Positions 1 through 7,201 are shown, counted from the stretch's first letter. The stretch: 7,748 bases of DNA from Bacteroidales bacterium (GCA_017618935.1 JAFZTG010000092.1:1-7748); one strand, 5' to 3'. Made by a program: numbers and translations. The notes: generated from the letters alone by a model not told the origin.

Positions 1-1209
1 GATGGACAAATCAGGTGTTTCCAAATCAACCACCTCTACGCTTGGCGCAGTCGCCGTCATTTCACAACCATTATCGTCGGTCAACGAAGTGAGCTTATAC
101 ACGCCACCCGACGGATTAGTAATAGTAAATGTGTTTTCAGTTGAAGTATTTGCTCCTGTCACATTTTCAGTAAACGTAAACGGAGCTTTACCAGCAGTAA
201 ACGTAATTACAACAGGAGTTTTCGACTCTGATTCAGGGCAGTAACTACCATCACCCGAAATCGTATATGCAGGACTTTCGTTTTGTGTGATTGTTTTTGC
301 CTCGGTCGTGTATGAACAGCCGTCAAGCGTGACAACGCAAGTATATTCACCAGCTTCGGCATTTGTTACAGCCGACGTCGTTGCTATTTCCACACCGTTT
401 TTCAACCAAGAATAGGTGGCAGTGCTTACATCCACATCCGATGTCAGTGACAGTTTCACCGTTGAAGCATCACCACAATATGAATCAGCCGTTGATGCAA
501 TTGTCGCTTCTGGTTTCGCCTTTACAACCACCTCTATCTCAGCACGTTCACTCTCACATTCGTCAGATGCTTGAGAAACAAAATAACTCTTTGTTGTCAC
601 TGTTTCCGTACTCGGCACTACCGACGAAACCGACGTCGTTGCAGTTGCCGACTCATACCATTTCAACGTTCCCGTTGCAGTGGCGGTAAGTTCCGTAGCT
701 GTTTCACCCTGACAATAATTTACAGGAGACGTAACTCCCGGTTTTGCCAACGCACCGACAACAACATCGATTTGTGCATAATCGCTCACACAATCATTTT
801 CGGTATCAGTGACATAATAGGTCGTAGTGTCTTCTTCCGTAACATCGGGAACGGGAGCACCCGACAATTCAACTTTTGCGTCATTGTACCACGTAATGTT
901 TGTTCCTGTTGCCGACAAAGCCGTCACATTACTTTGATTCTTGCAATACGAAACATCTGTAACCGTCGGCTTTTGCGTTTCGTTAACCGTTACGGTAACT
1001 TCAACCTTATCGCTTTCGCACGAACCTTTTTGAGAGACATAATAGGTATATGTTCCCGCCGTGCTCTTCGTTATTTTGTTTGATGATAAACGTGTTGTCT
1101 GGTCTGAGTCATACCAAATCAAGGTATTTGAGCCAGTTTTTTCAGCAGTCAACGTTATTTCTTCGTTCACACAACCCGAAATTGGCGTTGCCGTAGGAGG
1201 ATCGGGACA
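1..1209 (-). repeat. Tandem array of five Ig-like modules in the giant protein (array continues to or past the window edge)
   Basis: Residues 1408-1810. First-strand cysteines fall at 1420, 1496, 1573, 1652 and 1731 (spacings 76, 77, 79, 79). Partner cysteines fall at 1471, 1547, 1625, 1705 and 1789. The first four modules keep a core tryptophan (W1439, W1514, W1591, W1675) in IWYDSD, ITWYNDA, LKWYESA and YSWLKNG. They end in related strands such as TYYVTDTENDCVSDYAQIDV and SYFVSQASDECESERAEIEV. The fifth module lacks the Trp and reads more like SprB-type repeats. The copies are divergent at the DNA level, so this is a protein-domain array and not a recent duplication. Its likely role is to hold the catalytic head away from the cell surface or to bind a ligand. 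Confidence 0.82.
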
Positions 1210-4200
1210 TTGAACCGAACCACATTTAACGGAATTAACTACACGAATCTCTTCTTGTCCATATACCTTCGCAGTGGCGTAATTATTAATGTACGATGCA
1301 CAATCGTTAACTGTTGCATCGAATGTATATGAAATTACCTCATTAGGTTCAATCGCCCTTGTAGAAGTAGGCCATGTGATTTTGTTAGTTCCTGCGTTAT
1401 ACGTTCCACTACCAGAAACGTTGGTAATGTTTGTCAATTCTGTTGGCAACTCGTCAGAAATTGCAACTTCGAACGCATAATCAAGTTCAGAGTGGAAATG
1501 TGTCAATGCTGAATTTCCGTTACCATTGCTATTTACATACATACCAAAGTTACCTGCAGCCGACGCGGTCAATCCACCCCAATCCTTCAACACGCTTGTC
1601 CAATCGTTTTCTTGATCATTGATGTATAAATAAAGATGATCGCCATTCAACACAAATTTAAGAACAGGATCGGTATGACTACCCGAAAACTGAATGGCAT
1701 CCGACCATGTCGTTCCCTCTTTTTTTATCAACGTACCATTATTATATAACTCATACCCAAAGTTGTTGTTTCCGTCCTTGTTAATGAACAATTTCATACA
1801 TATACCTTGGAAGTTACTTGAGCCAGGTGTTCCACTCTGATAACGCATTACAAAATACAGTTCTTGCGTTGAATATGGTGAACCCGTAAATGATAATGTT
1901 ACAGAACCATCCTTACCATACGCGTAGTTTGGACCGAAGAAGAAAGCACCATTGCCATTTGTGTTCAATTTCAGTGCTCCATTTGATACGGATGACATGG
2001 CTCCGTTGCCCAATCTTTTCCAATTCGTTGTAGAAGAGCAATCGTCGTCAACCACAGTTCCCGTAGTATTGACGTACTTCACTTCGTACGAAATCACATC
2101 ACCGATTGACGCAGTTTCTTGCGAAGCCGTCTTGAACAACGAATTTTGTGGTTCTATATATGGTGGCAAATCTGTACACGTTGTCGTTAACGCAACCGAT
2201 GATGAATCAGGTGAATCAGTATCGGAATAAATCCATGCCGCATTTATATAATGTGCGTCTGCCGCATTCGGACAACCAATGTCGTTTGCCACGCAAGAAT
2301 AAACCAACTTACCACTTTCGCCTACAAGCATTTCAGGAATAGTCCATTTCACAATACCCGAATATGGAGCGTTAGCAGGTGCGGCAGTATAAGTTGCCTC
2401 TATGCCAAGTGCTTTTTTTGTTACCCAAGCATCAAAACGAAGTTCTTTTGGAATCGTATCGACAATTGTTACATGGTATGCTTCTTTACCCGGAAGTGGA
2501 CCACGACCTTGAATACGACGCCATGTGTATCCGTCGAACTCTTCAACCAACACGCGATCGAAATTTGTAAGTCTTGAAATAGGCGAACTACACGTGTGAC
2601 GAGAATAATTGTCAATTTCATATCCCAAGTTATCATAATTTGCCCAACACGGTGAAATCAATGTAAATGTTTCGCCTTGTCCGTCAATCGTTCCCGCAGT
2701 AATATCAGTCGAGAACGACCAGTCGTCCTTGACACGATTTGTCAAATCAGAATTCGGATTGGAAGCCAATCGGGCACGAATGAAGCCAGGTCCCCACACA
2801 CCTTTGTGCAACAAATATTGGGAATCCAGTTTGTCGTACACGTGTGTTGACGGAGCCATTAGCACGTCGGCAAACCGAATCATCAAACGTTGGTTCCATT
2901 TTCCGTATGCATCTTCGCCTTGCGGAATTTTCTGATATGCAAATGAGATCGGACCAGTTGACGGGTTATATCCATACTTGTCAAGGTCGTTTTGGTTGTC
3001 AACCACAAACGTCCATCCCGTCGGATTCGTCGTTGCGTTGTACAAACCTTGAGCAGCCGCGTCAAACATAAAATACGAAACGCGGTAGTTATTCATATTA
3101 ATGTATGCCTCGTACGAATCGTTCCAAAAACGATACAGATGGTAAAACTGATACGCATTTCCGTTCATGTAATAGTTACCATAAGAAATACGCACATTGT
3201 CACGACCACCGTTCAACCAAGAATCTTCGGAAGAAACGTTTTCAAAATCTACCGTAAATGTTACCTTGTCGTTCGGATTCAGTTCCTTTCGATTTGCCGT
3301 TTTTTCAAGAACAAGACTACGGTTTGCCAACACGTCAACGCAGTTACGTTCCATTGTGTAGGTTGCGTGATTCGGATATTCGTTGCTAATCCATTCTGGG
3401 AAATTATCACCCGTAATGGTACTTGTTTCACATACCCTTGCATTTTGTAAACTCGTTATTTTTACAGTGAAAGCAACAGAGTCAATTGTTGCAGCAAGTC
3501 CGCCAGACTTGAATCCAGGAACGGTACCTATATTCCACGTAATGGTATGAGTGGCAGGATCATATACACCACCTTTGTTTGCACTCACAAAGGTATAATC
3601 ATCATCAAGAGGTGTCTGAATTGTTACGCCAGTAGCAGCAAGCGTACCGTAGTTTCTATATTGTACGGTGTAACCAACCCTATCACCCTCGTATGCATAG
3701 GTTTTGTCAACCGACATGTACACTTTCATATTTGCCTTGGGAACCATCTGTTCGGGAGCAATCATGTTTCCAGAACAAACCAACATACCCAATGTACGGA
3801 ACCAACCGTGGAAATACTTCGGCGTACTTCCAATGTATCGTTCTTCAGGGTCGAGTTTTGCGGCAGTATTGTTACCGTCCCACATCAATTCACACTGACG
3901 ATAAATGTCGGCAATCAACTCCAAGTCTTCAGATGCTACAGCAGCCGTTGCACCAGCACCAACAGAATAGTTTGTGTGATATGCAGAAGTAATTCCTCCA
4001 GTAAGCGTCCATTGTTGAGGTATTTGCGAAACGCCAAACCATTGAGGTTGTCCAGGGTCGGGACTCGCACCTTGCTTTGAGCAAATCTGCGTACCCGAAT
4101 TTGACGGATTTTTCAACAAACCAGCATGACGAACGCCCATCAATCGTTCAGAATTGTTTGTTCCTGCTATTACCTGGTGAGTGGTGGGATTCCAATCATA

Positions 4201-5430
4201 ATCGGCATCGCCGTGCCACAAGTAATCCAAAATATGTCGCCACGGATAACGGAAGTCTTCACCATCGACATACACGCCAAACGTTGGTTGGCCGTCGGTT
4301 TGCATTTCAACCCTGCCAATAGATGCATAATATCCTTGTTCGTATGCTTTTTTATTCAGCCAGTTACCCGAAGCCGCCGCTCGCTTGAACTGATGAATCT
4401 CCCATTCGGAAACCGCTCGGTTATTGTCGTCAACACCATCGCCATTTTTCAGCCAACGCCAAAATTCCTCGAAGTACGACGGAGCATCGTAATCTATGTA
4501 GTTTCCTCCATAAACACTATACAAATTTGGTCCTCCATTATATGGACCGTTAGCGCCTGGATATGCTGCATTTCCAGCATCGGTGAAACGCCAACGAGTT
4601 AATTCACCCCATGAGTTACCGCGCTTTTCGTAGCCGTCAATACCAATCACACCACAGAGATACCCCGTCATTGCGTGACTTCCTGGGTCAATTTGTGGTA
4701 GCGTGTCAACCAAGGCACCAACAACACGTTGTGTTTCATATTTCAAAGAAATTGGATTTCCACGACTATCTTTCACTACCTGTCCGTCTTGCATCATCCA
4801 TTCGCCCCATTGTTTGTAGGCAATCAACATAGCCATTGCAATATCCACGTCACCGTCGGTTGCCGAGTGGCTGTCGGAACCGTAAGCGGCGTTAAACGTC
4901 TTATCTTTCCATGCAGCAAGATACGGACCGGCAAAGTCATTGGCGTTCAAACCTCTTGTGCCACCGTCACGAAAACGTTGCACACCAGAAAAACGAATGT
5001 CGTGAATCCACATGTACAATCCGTTGAATGTTTTTTGGTCGGCAAAGATTGCGGCGGCAAGCAATGCGTATCCGTCACCTTCCGAAACAAACGTTCCGTA
5101 GTTGCCCGGCACATCGTCACGGTTGAACGAGATATATTTCACACCACAATACGTTCCCTCGTAGCGACAACGATGCATCATAATCTCGTATGCCTCACGC
5201 AACGTTTTTTCCATATCGGCGTGCGTCACACCCTCGGCATTGTACTTTGCCAAAGATTTTCCTCCGCCCGTATATTCAAGGAATTGAGGGAACGGGCACG
5301 TAGGGTTTCCTTCATTAATATGTATGTCAATAAAAACCGACGGATCGTAGGTTGCCGTTTGAGCATACCCGACAAATCCAAGAGCTATAGACATTACACA
5401 ACTGAGTACATATACATATAAACGTTTCAT
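1..5430 (-). CDS. Giant secreted glycoside hydrolase family 8 enzyme with DUF11-like and tandem Ig-like modules (C-terminus outside window)
   Basis: The frame is open from ATG 5430 to base 1 with no stop, giving at least 1810 residues. The start is fixed by an in-frame TAA at 5440-5442. Order of parts: Sec signal peptide (residues 1-23, cleavage predicted after GYA before Q24; no lipobox Cys), GH8 catalytic domain (about 28-562), DUF11-like module 1 (567-697), module 2 (705-1088, with a large insert), module 3 (1096-1395, with a second insert), then five Ig-like modules (1408-1810). GH8 enzymes are inverting hydrolases acting on beta-1,4-glucans, xylan or chitosan; the substrate here cannot be read from sequence. 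The enzyme should act outside the cell. A T9SS C-terminal signal is expected but lies beyond the edge. A TTTG / TATCTTTG promoter lies upstream and no Shine-Dalgarno is present. A GH8 enzyme is usually 350-600 residues, so most of this protein is accessory. GH8 assignment is firm; module boundaries are approximate. Confidence 0.93.
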   Translation of the reverse strand, partial: MKRLYVYVLSCVMSIALGFVGYAQTATYDPSVFIDIHINEGNPTCPFPQFLEYTGGGKSLAKYNAEGVTHADMEKTLREAYEIMMHRCRYEGTYCGVKYISFNRDDVPGNYGTFVSEGDGYALLAAAIFADQKTFNGLYMWIHDIRFSGVQRFRDGGTRGLNANDFAGPYLAAWKDKTFNAAYGSDSHSATDGDVDIAMAMLIAYKQWGEWMMQDGQVVKDSRGNPISLKYETQRVVGALVDTLPQIDPGSHAMTGYLCGVIGIDGYEKRGNSWGELTRWRFTDAGNAAYPGANGPYNGGPNLYSVYGGNYIDYDAPSYFEEFWRWLKNGDGVDDNNRAVSEWEIHQFKRAAASGNWLNKKAYEQGYYASIGRVEMQTDGQPTFGVYVDGEDFRYPWRHILDYLWHGDADYDWNPTTHQVIAGTNNSERLMGVRHAGLLKNPSNSGTQICSKQGASPDPGQPQWFGVSQIPQQWTLTGGITSAYHTNYSVGAGATAAVASEDLELIADIYRQCELMWDGNNTAAKLDPEERYIGSTPKYFHGWFRTLGMLVCSGNMIAPEQMVPKANMKVYMSVDKTYAYEGDRVGYTVQYRNYGTLAATGVTIQTPLDDDYTFVSANKGGVYDPATHTITWNIGTVPGFKSGGLAATIDSVAFTVKITSLQNARVCETSTITGDNFPEWISNEYPNHATYTMERNCVDVLANRSLVLEKTANRKELNPNDKVTFTVDFENVSSEDSWLNGGRDNVRISYGNYYMNGNAYQFYHLYRFWNDSYEAYINMNNYRVSYFMFDAAAQGLYNATTNPTGWTFVVDNQNDLDKYGYNPSTGPISFAYQKIPQGEDAYGKWNQRLMIRFADVLMAPSTHVYDKLDSQYLLHKGVWGPGFIRARLASNPNSDLTNRVKDDWSFSTDITAGTIDGQGETFTLISPCWANYDNLGYEIDNYSRHTCSSPISRLTNFDRVLVEEFDGYTWRRIQGRGPLPGKEAYHVTIVDTIPKELRFDAWVTKKALGIEATYTAAPANAPYSGIVKWTIPEMLVGESGKLVYSCVANDIGCPNAADAHYINAAWIYSDTDSPDSSSVALTTTCTDLPPYIEPQNSLFKTASQETASIGDVISYEVKYVNTTGTVVDDDCSSTTNWKRLGNGAMSSVSNGALKLNTNGNGAFFFGPNYAYGKDGSVTLSFTGSPYSTQELYFVMRYQSGTPGSSNFQGICMKLFINKDGNNNFGYELYNNGTLIKKEGTTWSDAIQFSGSHTDPVLKFVLNGDHLYLYINDQENDWTSVLKDWGGLTASAAGNFGMYVNSNGNGNSALTHFHSELDYAFEVAISDELPTELTNITNVSGSGTYNAGTNKITWPTSTRAIEPNEVISYTFDATVNDCASYINNYATAKVYGQEEIRVVNSVKCGSVQCPDPPTATPISGCVNEEITLTAEKTGSNTLIWYDSDQTTRLSSNKITKSTAGTYTYYVSQKGSCESDKVEVTVTVNETQKPTVTDVSYCKNQSNVTALSATGTNITWYNDAKVELSGAPVPDVTEEDTTTYYVTDTENDCVSDYAQIDVVVGALAKPGVTSPVNYCQGETATELTATATGTLKWYESATATTSVSSVVPSTETVTTKSYFVSQASDECESERAEIEVVVKAKPEATIASTADSYCGDASTVKLSLTSDVDVSTATYSWLKNGVEIATTSAVTNAEAGEYTCVVTLDGCSYTTEAKTITQNESPAYTISGDGSYCPESESKTPVVITFTAGKAPFTFTENVTGANTSTENTFTITNPSGGVYKLTSLTDDNGCEMTATAPSVEVVDLETPDLSI
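1486..2049 (-). other. LamG/concanavalin-like jelly-roll insert inside DUF11-like module 3
   Basis: Residues about 1128-1315. The host module opens at about 1096 with NSLFKTASQ and IGDVISYEVKYVN, breaks near TTGTVV, and resumes at about 1316 with DYAFEVAISDELPTEL followed by a GTYNAGTNKITWP hairpin. The insert begins DDDCSSTTNWKRLG and SVSNGALKLNTNG, an opening like that of LamG-type or DUF1080-type jelly rolls. It continues with alternating strands: VTLSFTG, ELYFVMRYQSG, CMKLFINKDGNNNFGYELYN, VLKFVLNGDHLYLYINDQ and AGNFGMYVN. Such folds often bind glycans or act as spacers. Fold assignment rests on strand pattern only, so function is not asserted. Confidence 0.65.
2485..3234 (-). other. Unrecognised ~250-residue aromatic-rich insert inside DUF11-like module 2
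   Basis: Residues about 733-982. The DUF11 pattern opens with LEKTANRKELNPNDKVTF (from L708) and TVDFENV, stops at residue 732, and resumes only at residue 984 with AYHVTIVDTIPKEL, continuing to a KWTIPEMLVGESG hairpin and a closing strand. The sequence between is not DUF11-like. It is unusually rich in Tyr, Trp, Phe and Asn, for example YGNYYMNGNAYQFYHLYRFW from residue 750, and carries two Cys near its end. Exposed aromatics are typical of carbohydrate-binding modules, but I recognise no CBM family. An alternative is that the first half is itself a degenerate DUF11-like fold. Confidence 0.6.
3340..3732 (-). other. DUF11-like beta-sandwich module 1 (uninterrupted)
   Basis: Residues about 567-697, directly after the GH8 domain. 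The pattern is that of DUF11 (PF01345-type) modules: an opening lysine-rich strand, EGDRVGYTVQYRNYG, then ATGVTIQTPLDDDYTFVSA, a GGVYDPATHTITWNIG hairpin and a final TVKIT strand. DUF11 modules are extracellular beta-sandwich spacers that often occur in tandem. This copy has no insertion and serves as the internal reference for the two interrupted copies that follow. Confidence 0.8.
3745..5349 (-). other. GH8 catalytic domain of the giant protein
   Basis: Residues about 28-562. Residues 190-208 (ATDGDVDIAMAMLIAYKQW) fit the classical GH8 signature, A-[ST]-D-[AG]-D-x2-[IM]-A-x-[SA]-[LIVM]-[LIVMG]-x-A-x3-[FW], at every position. The block TFVSEGDGYALL places the family's general-acid glutamate at E117 (codon 5080-5082), and D192 in the signature is the conserved substrate-distorting Asp. 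The third family block is GEDFRYPWRHILDYLW, E391-R398 at 4237-4260, where family members usually read D-A-x-R-x-P-W-R; here the acidic residues are the pair E391-D392. All three active-site regions are present, so an active enzyme is likely. Choice among endoglucanase, xylanase, chitosanase and licheninase is not possible from this alone. Confidence 0.92.
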
Positions 5431-5510
5431 CTTAATACATTATATAAAGGTAGTTATTTCAAAAAATCATATCATTATCTAAATTCCAACATTTATCCAA
5501 AATAGTCTTG

Positions 5511-5542
5511 CAAAGATATAAAATCAACAAAAAAAAGACAAA
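5511..5542 (-). promoter_or_regulatory. Predicted Bacteroidota-type promoter for the GH8 gene
   Basis: On the minus strand a -33-like TTTG (5542-5539) is followed after 20 bases by TATCTTTG (5518-5511), matching the TAnnTTTG -7 element of the Bacteroidota primary sigma factor. Transcription would start near 5504, giving a 5' leader of about 75 bases. The leader has no Shine-Dalgarno motif. It does contain a three-codon ATG TAT TAA ending one base before the real start, probably chance. Confidence 0.65.
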
Positions 5543-5641
5543 ATAAAAAAGGAAATAGTTACATCGAATATTTTGGAAAAATACTGAGATGATTTTCAGA
5601 ATTGACAATTGAAAATTATCAGTATACATCATGGTATTTTC

Positions 5642-5673
5642 TTGTAGAGACGATGTGCACATCGTCTCTACAA
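5642..5673. repeat. Perfect 32-bp palindrome, probably a dispersed REP- or MITE-like repeat
   Basis: The half-site TTGTAGAGACGATGTG is followed immediately by its exact reverse complement, with no spacer and no mismatch over 16 bp per arm. Pairing stops at the flanking C/C. It sits in a divergent promoter region where no transcript is expected to end, and has no T-tract, so it is not a standard intrinsic terminator. From memory, GTAGAGACG...CGTCTCTAC palindromes recur as dispersed intergenic repeats in Bacteroidota and cyanobacterial genomes; this has not been searched. The core is much more GC-rich than its surroundings, which suits a separate origin. Confidence 0.75.
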
Positions 5674-5882
5674 CAGACATCACGGTAGTTTTGAAACGTC
5701 CTAAAATTAATAATTAAGAAAAATAGAGGTTTCCGAAGCCACATATTTATAAAATTAAAACAGAATTTATTTTTTTTCTCTCAAATGCAAAAGTTGAAAA
5801 GCATTGAATCTCAATATATTGACTAAATCTCTTTTTCGAAAAAAGAAATAAAATAATGAGGATATGCAAAAAAAATCAAGGA

Positions 5883-5916
5883 TTTCAAGCTTCATTTATT
5901 TTTTTTCATATATTTG
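5883..5916 (+). promoter_or_regulatory. Predicted promoter for the PorP/SprF gene
   Basis: TATATTTG at 5909-5916 matches the TAnnTTTG -7 element exactly. The -33 box is poor: the best candidate is TTTC at 5883-5886, 22 bases upstream, so the promoter may be weak or need an activator. Predicted transcription start is near 5923, leaving a leader of about 64 bases that is A-rich just before the ATG. Confidence 0.5.
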
Positions 5917-5986
5917 CACTACTGCATAGTATCTAAAAATGCAGAAAAAAAGGAAATTGAATAGATAAAGATTAAAATAGAAAACA

Positions 5987-7153
5987 ATGAGAAAGATTTA
6001 CATTTCTATTATTGCAGCTGTGGCGTCTTTGCTTTTTGCAAATTCGGTAATGGCCCAAGACCCGAACTATTCTCAATTCTATTTGAAGGAAACGTACTAT
6101 AACCCTGCAATGACGGGTATCAACCCTGGTTTGCGTGGAACAGTAACAGACCGACACTTATGGACAAACGTACCAGGAGAATGGGGTACTCAAAGTATTA
6201 GTTTCGACTATTATGATGTAAAATTTGCACAAGGTGGTATTGGTGGGTATTTCACTCGTAACACTCAAGGTGAAAACTGTCTGAATACCTATCAGGGTGG
6301 TCTTGCATACGCAAAACAAATTCGTGTGTTGCCTGACTTGATGTTCCAAATTGGAGCTGGTGCACAATACATACATAAAAATATTGATTATGATAATTTG
6401 ACATTTACTGACCAGTTGGATCCTCGTTTCGGAGCAATTTACGAAACGGAGTTTGTTCCACCAGAAGAAGGTAAATGGAGTCAAGGTGTATTTGATTATA
6501 ATGCTGGTGCTGTTGTACAATTTAACATTCGCCAAACTCCAGTGAAATATCTTGCAACTGGTATCTTCGGTGTAGCATTCCATCACCTTTCTCAACCAGA
6601 TATGTCTTGGATTGACGATGGTCAGGAAGCTCCACTTCCAATGAAATTCGACGTTCACGGTTATTTGCAATTCCGTATCAATCGTCAGGGTTTCCACAAC
6701 AGATATTTCTTGCTTTGCCCAGGTTTCATATTTGAAAATCAAGCAGAGGCAAATCAATGGTTCAAAGGTTCTGAATCGGGTGCAAAAACCCTTACCTTTG
6801 GTATGAATGCGACAATTCCTTCGAAAGTTTCGTTTATGTCTTCGCTTTACGTAGGTTGTTGGGCTCGTAAGCAATTCATAAAGGATTTCAACATGGACGA
6901 AGTTAAGAGTACATTCAAGGCAAAGAGTTTTGACGCTATTATCTTGACATTGGGTTACATTAAATACTCAAAAGACAAAAAACAATTGTATCAATTCTTA
7001 TATAGCTACGATATGACAATTTCAAATGCAGGTTTGTCAACAGGTGGTACTCACGAGGTAACATTGAGCTTTGAAATTCACAATTTGGCTATCAAGGGTA
7101 AATCGGCAAGACGTTCTGCCGTACCACACCCGAACGAAAAATTCTTCCAATAA
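5987..7153 (+). CDS. PorP/SprF-family type IX secretion system outer-membrane protein
   Basis: A complete protein of 388 residues. The start is set by an in-frame TAG at 5978-5980. It has a Sec signal peptide (residues 1-23, ending SVMA before Q24), followed at once by the family hallmark QDPNYSQFYLKETYYNPAMTG (residues 24-44). Alternating amphipathic strands typical of a beta-barrel follow, for example GGIGGYFTRNTQG, LMFQIGAGAQYIHK and FDAIILTLGYIKYS, ending with THEVTLSFEIHNL and a basic tail of about 20 residues. PorP/SprF proteins work in the outer membrane with the type IX system in Bacteroidota. Some paralogues, such as SprF next to SprB in Flavobacterium johnsoniae, are dedicated to a large adhesin encoded beside them. 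The divergent giant GH8 gene suggests the same pairing here (inference). No Shine-Dalgarno is seen, and an intrinsic terminator follows. Whether this is the core PorP or a paralogue cannot be decided from the window. Confidence 0.92.
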   Translation: MRKIYISIIAAVASLLFANSVMAQDPNYSQFYLKETYYNPAMTGINPGLRGTVTDRHLWTNVPGEWGTQSISFDYYDVKFAQGGIGGYFTRNTQGENCLNTYQGGLAYAKQIRVLPDLMFQIGAGAQYIHKNIDYDNLTFTDQLDPRFGAIYETEFVPPEEGKWSQGVFDYNAGAVVQFNIRQTPVKYLATGIFGVAFHHLSQPDMSWIDDGQEAPLPMKFDVHGYLQFRINRQGFHNRYFLLCPGFIFENQAEANQWFKGSESGAKTLTFGMNATIPSKVSFMSSLYVGCWARKQFIKDFNMDEVKSTFKAKSFDAIILTLGYIKYSKDKKQLYQFLYSYDMTISNAGLSTGGTHEVTLSFEIHNLAIKGKSARRSAVPHPNEKFFQ

Positions 7154-7172
7154 TAGTTGGTACATATAAAAT

Positions 7173-7201
7173 AAAAGGAAGTCTTCGGGCTTCCTTTTTT
7201 T
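7173..7201 (+). terminator. Intrinsic terminator of the PorP/SprF gene
   Basis: The stem GGAAGTC / GGCTTCC (7177-7183 with 7188-7194, one T-G wobble) closes a TTCG tetraloop. An A4 run before the stem can extend the pairing, and seven Ts follow (7195-7201). It lies 19 bases after the stop codon. Confidence 0.88.

Larger units (their letters stand above)
5431..5986. other. Divergent AT-rich intergenic region (556 bases)
   Basis: No convincing gene lies between the two divergent starts. The region contains the GH8 promoter near its left end, a perfect 32-bp palindrome in its middle, a weaker promoter for the PorP/SprF gene near its right end, and many A and T runs. A perfect 12-bp palindrome TCAATATATTGA sits at 5811-5822 and could be a regulator site, but at this base composition it may be chance. 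The only longer frame is a Phe/Leu-rich minus-strand one over the AT-rich part, which lacks coding character. Confidence 0.8.

Noticed and set aside
4729..5421. Plus-strand open frame of 230 codons, and other plus-strand frames such as 3547-4080, 571-1083, 4126-4602 and 2992-3450
   Set aside because: All lie antisense to the continuous GH8 frame, which has a full signature motif and domain structure. Their translations are Cys/Arg/Thr-rich with no recognisable motif.
5432..5440. Three-codon upstream frame (ATG TAT TAA) just before the GH8 start on the minus strand
   Set aside because: Such short frames are common by chance in AT-rich leaders, and nothing else suggests translational control.
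5642..5673. Palindrome read as an intrinsic terminator
   Set aside because: Both flanking genes are transcribed away from it, no T-tract follows either arm, and it has no loop of its own.
5459..5683. Minus-strand open frame of 74 codons with a hydrophobic Phe/Leu-rich stretch
   Set aside because: It begins beyond the palindrome, runs through poly-A/T DNA and overlaps the predicted GH8 promoter. The hydrophobicity comes from T-rich codons, and there is no start-site support.
5811..5822. TCAATATATTGA, a perfect 12-bp palindrome, as an operator
   Set aside because: Symmetry is exact, but all bases except the outer C and G are A/T-rich and no second copy is seen nearby, so chance is a sufficient explanation.
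6158..6874. Minus-strand open frame of 238 codons
   Set aside because: It is the antisense shadow of the PorP/SprF gene, whose plus-strand frame carries a signal peptide and family motif.
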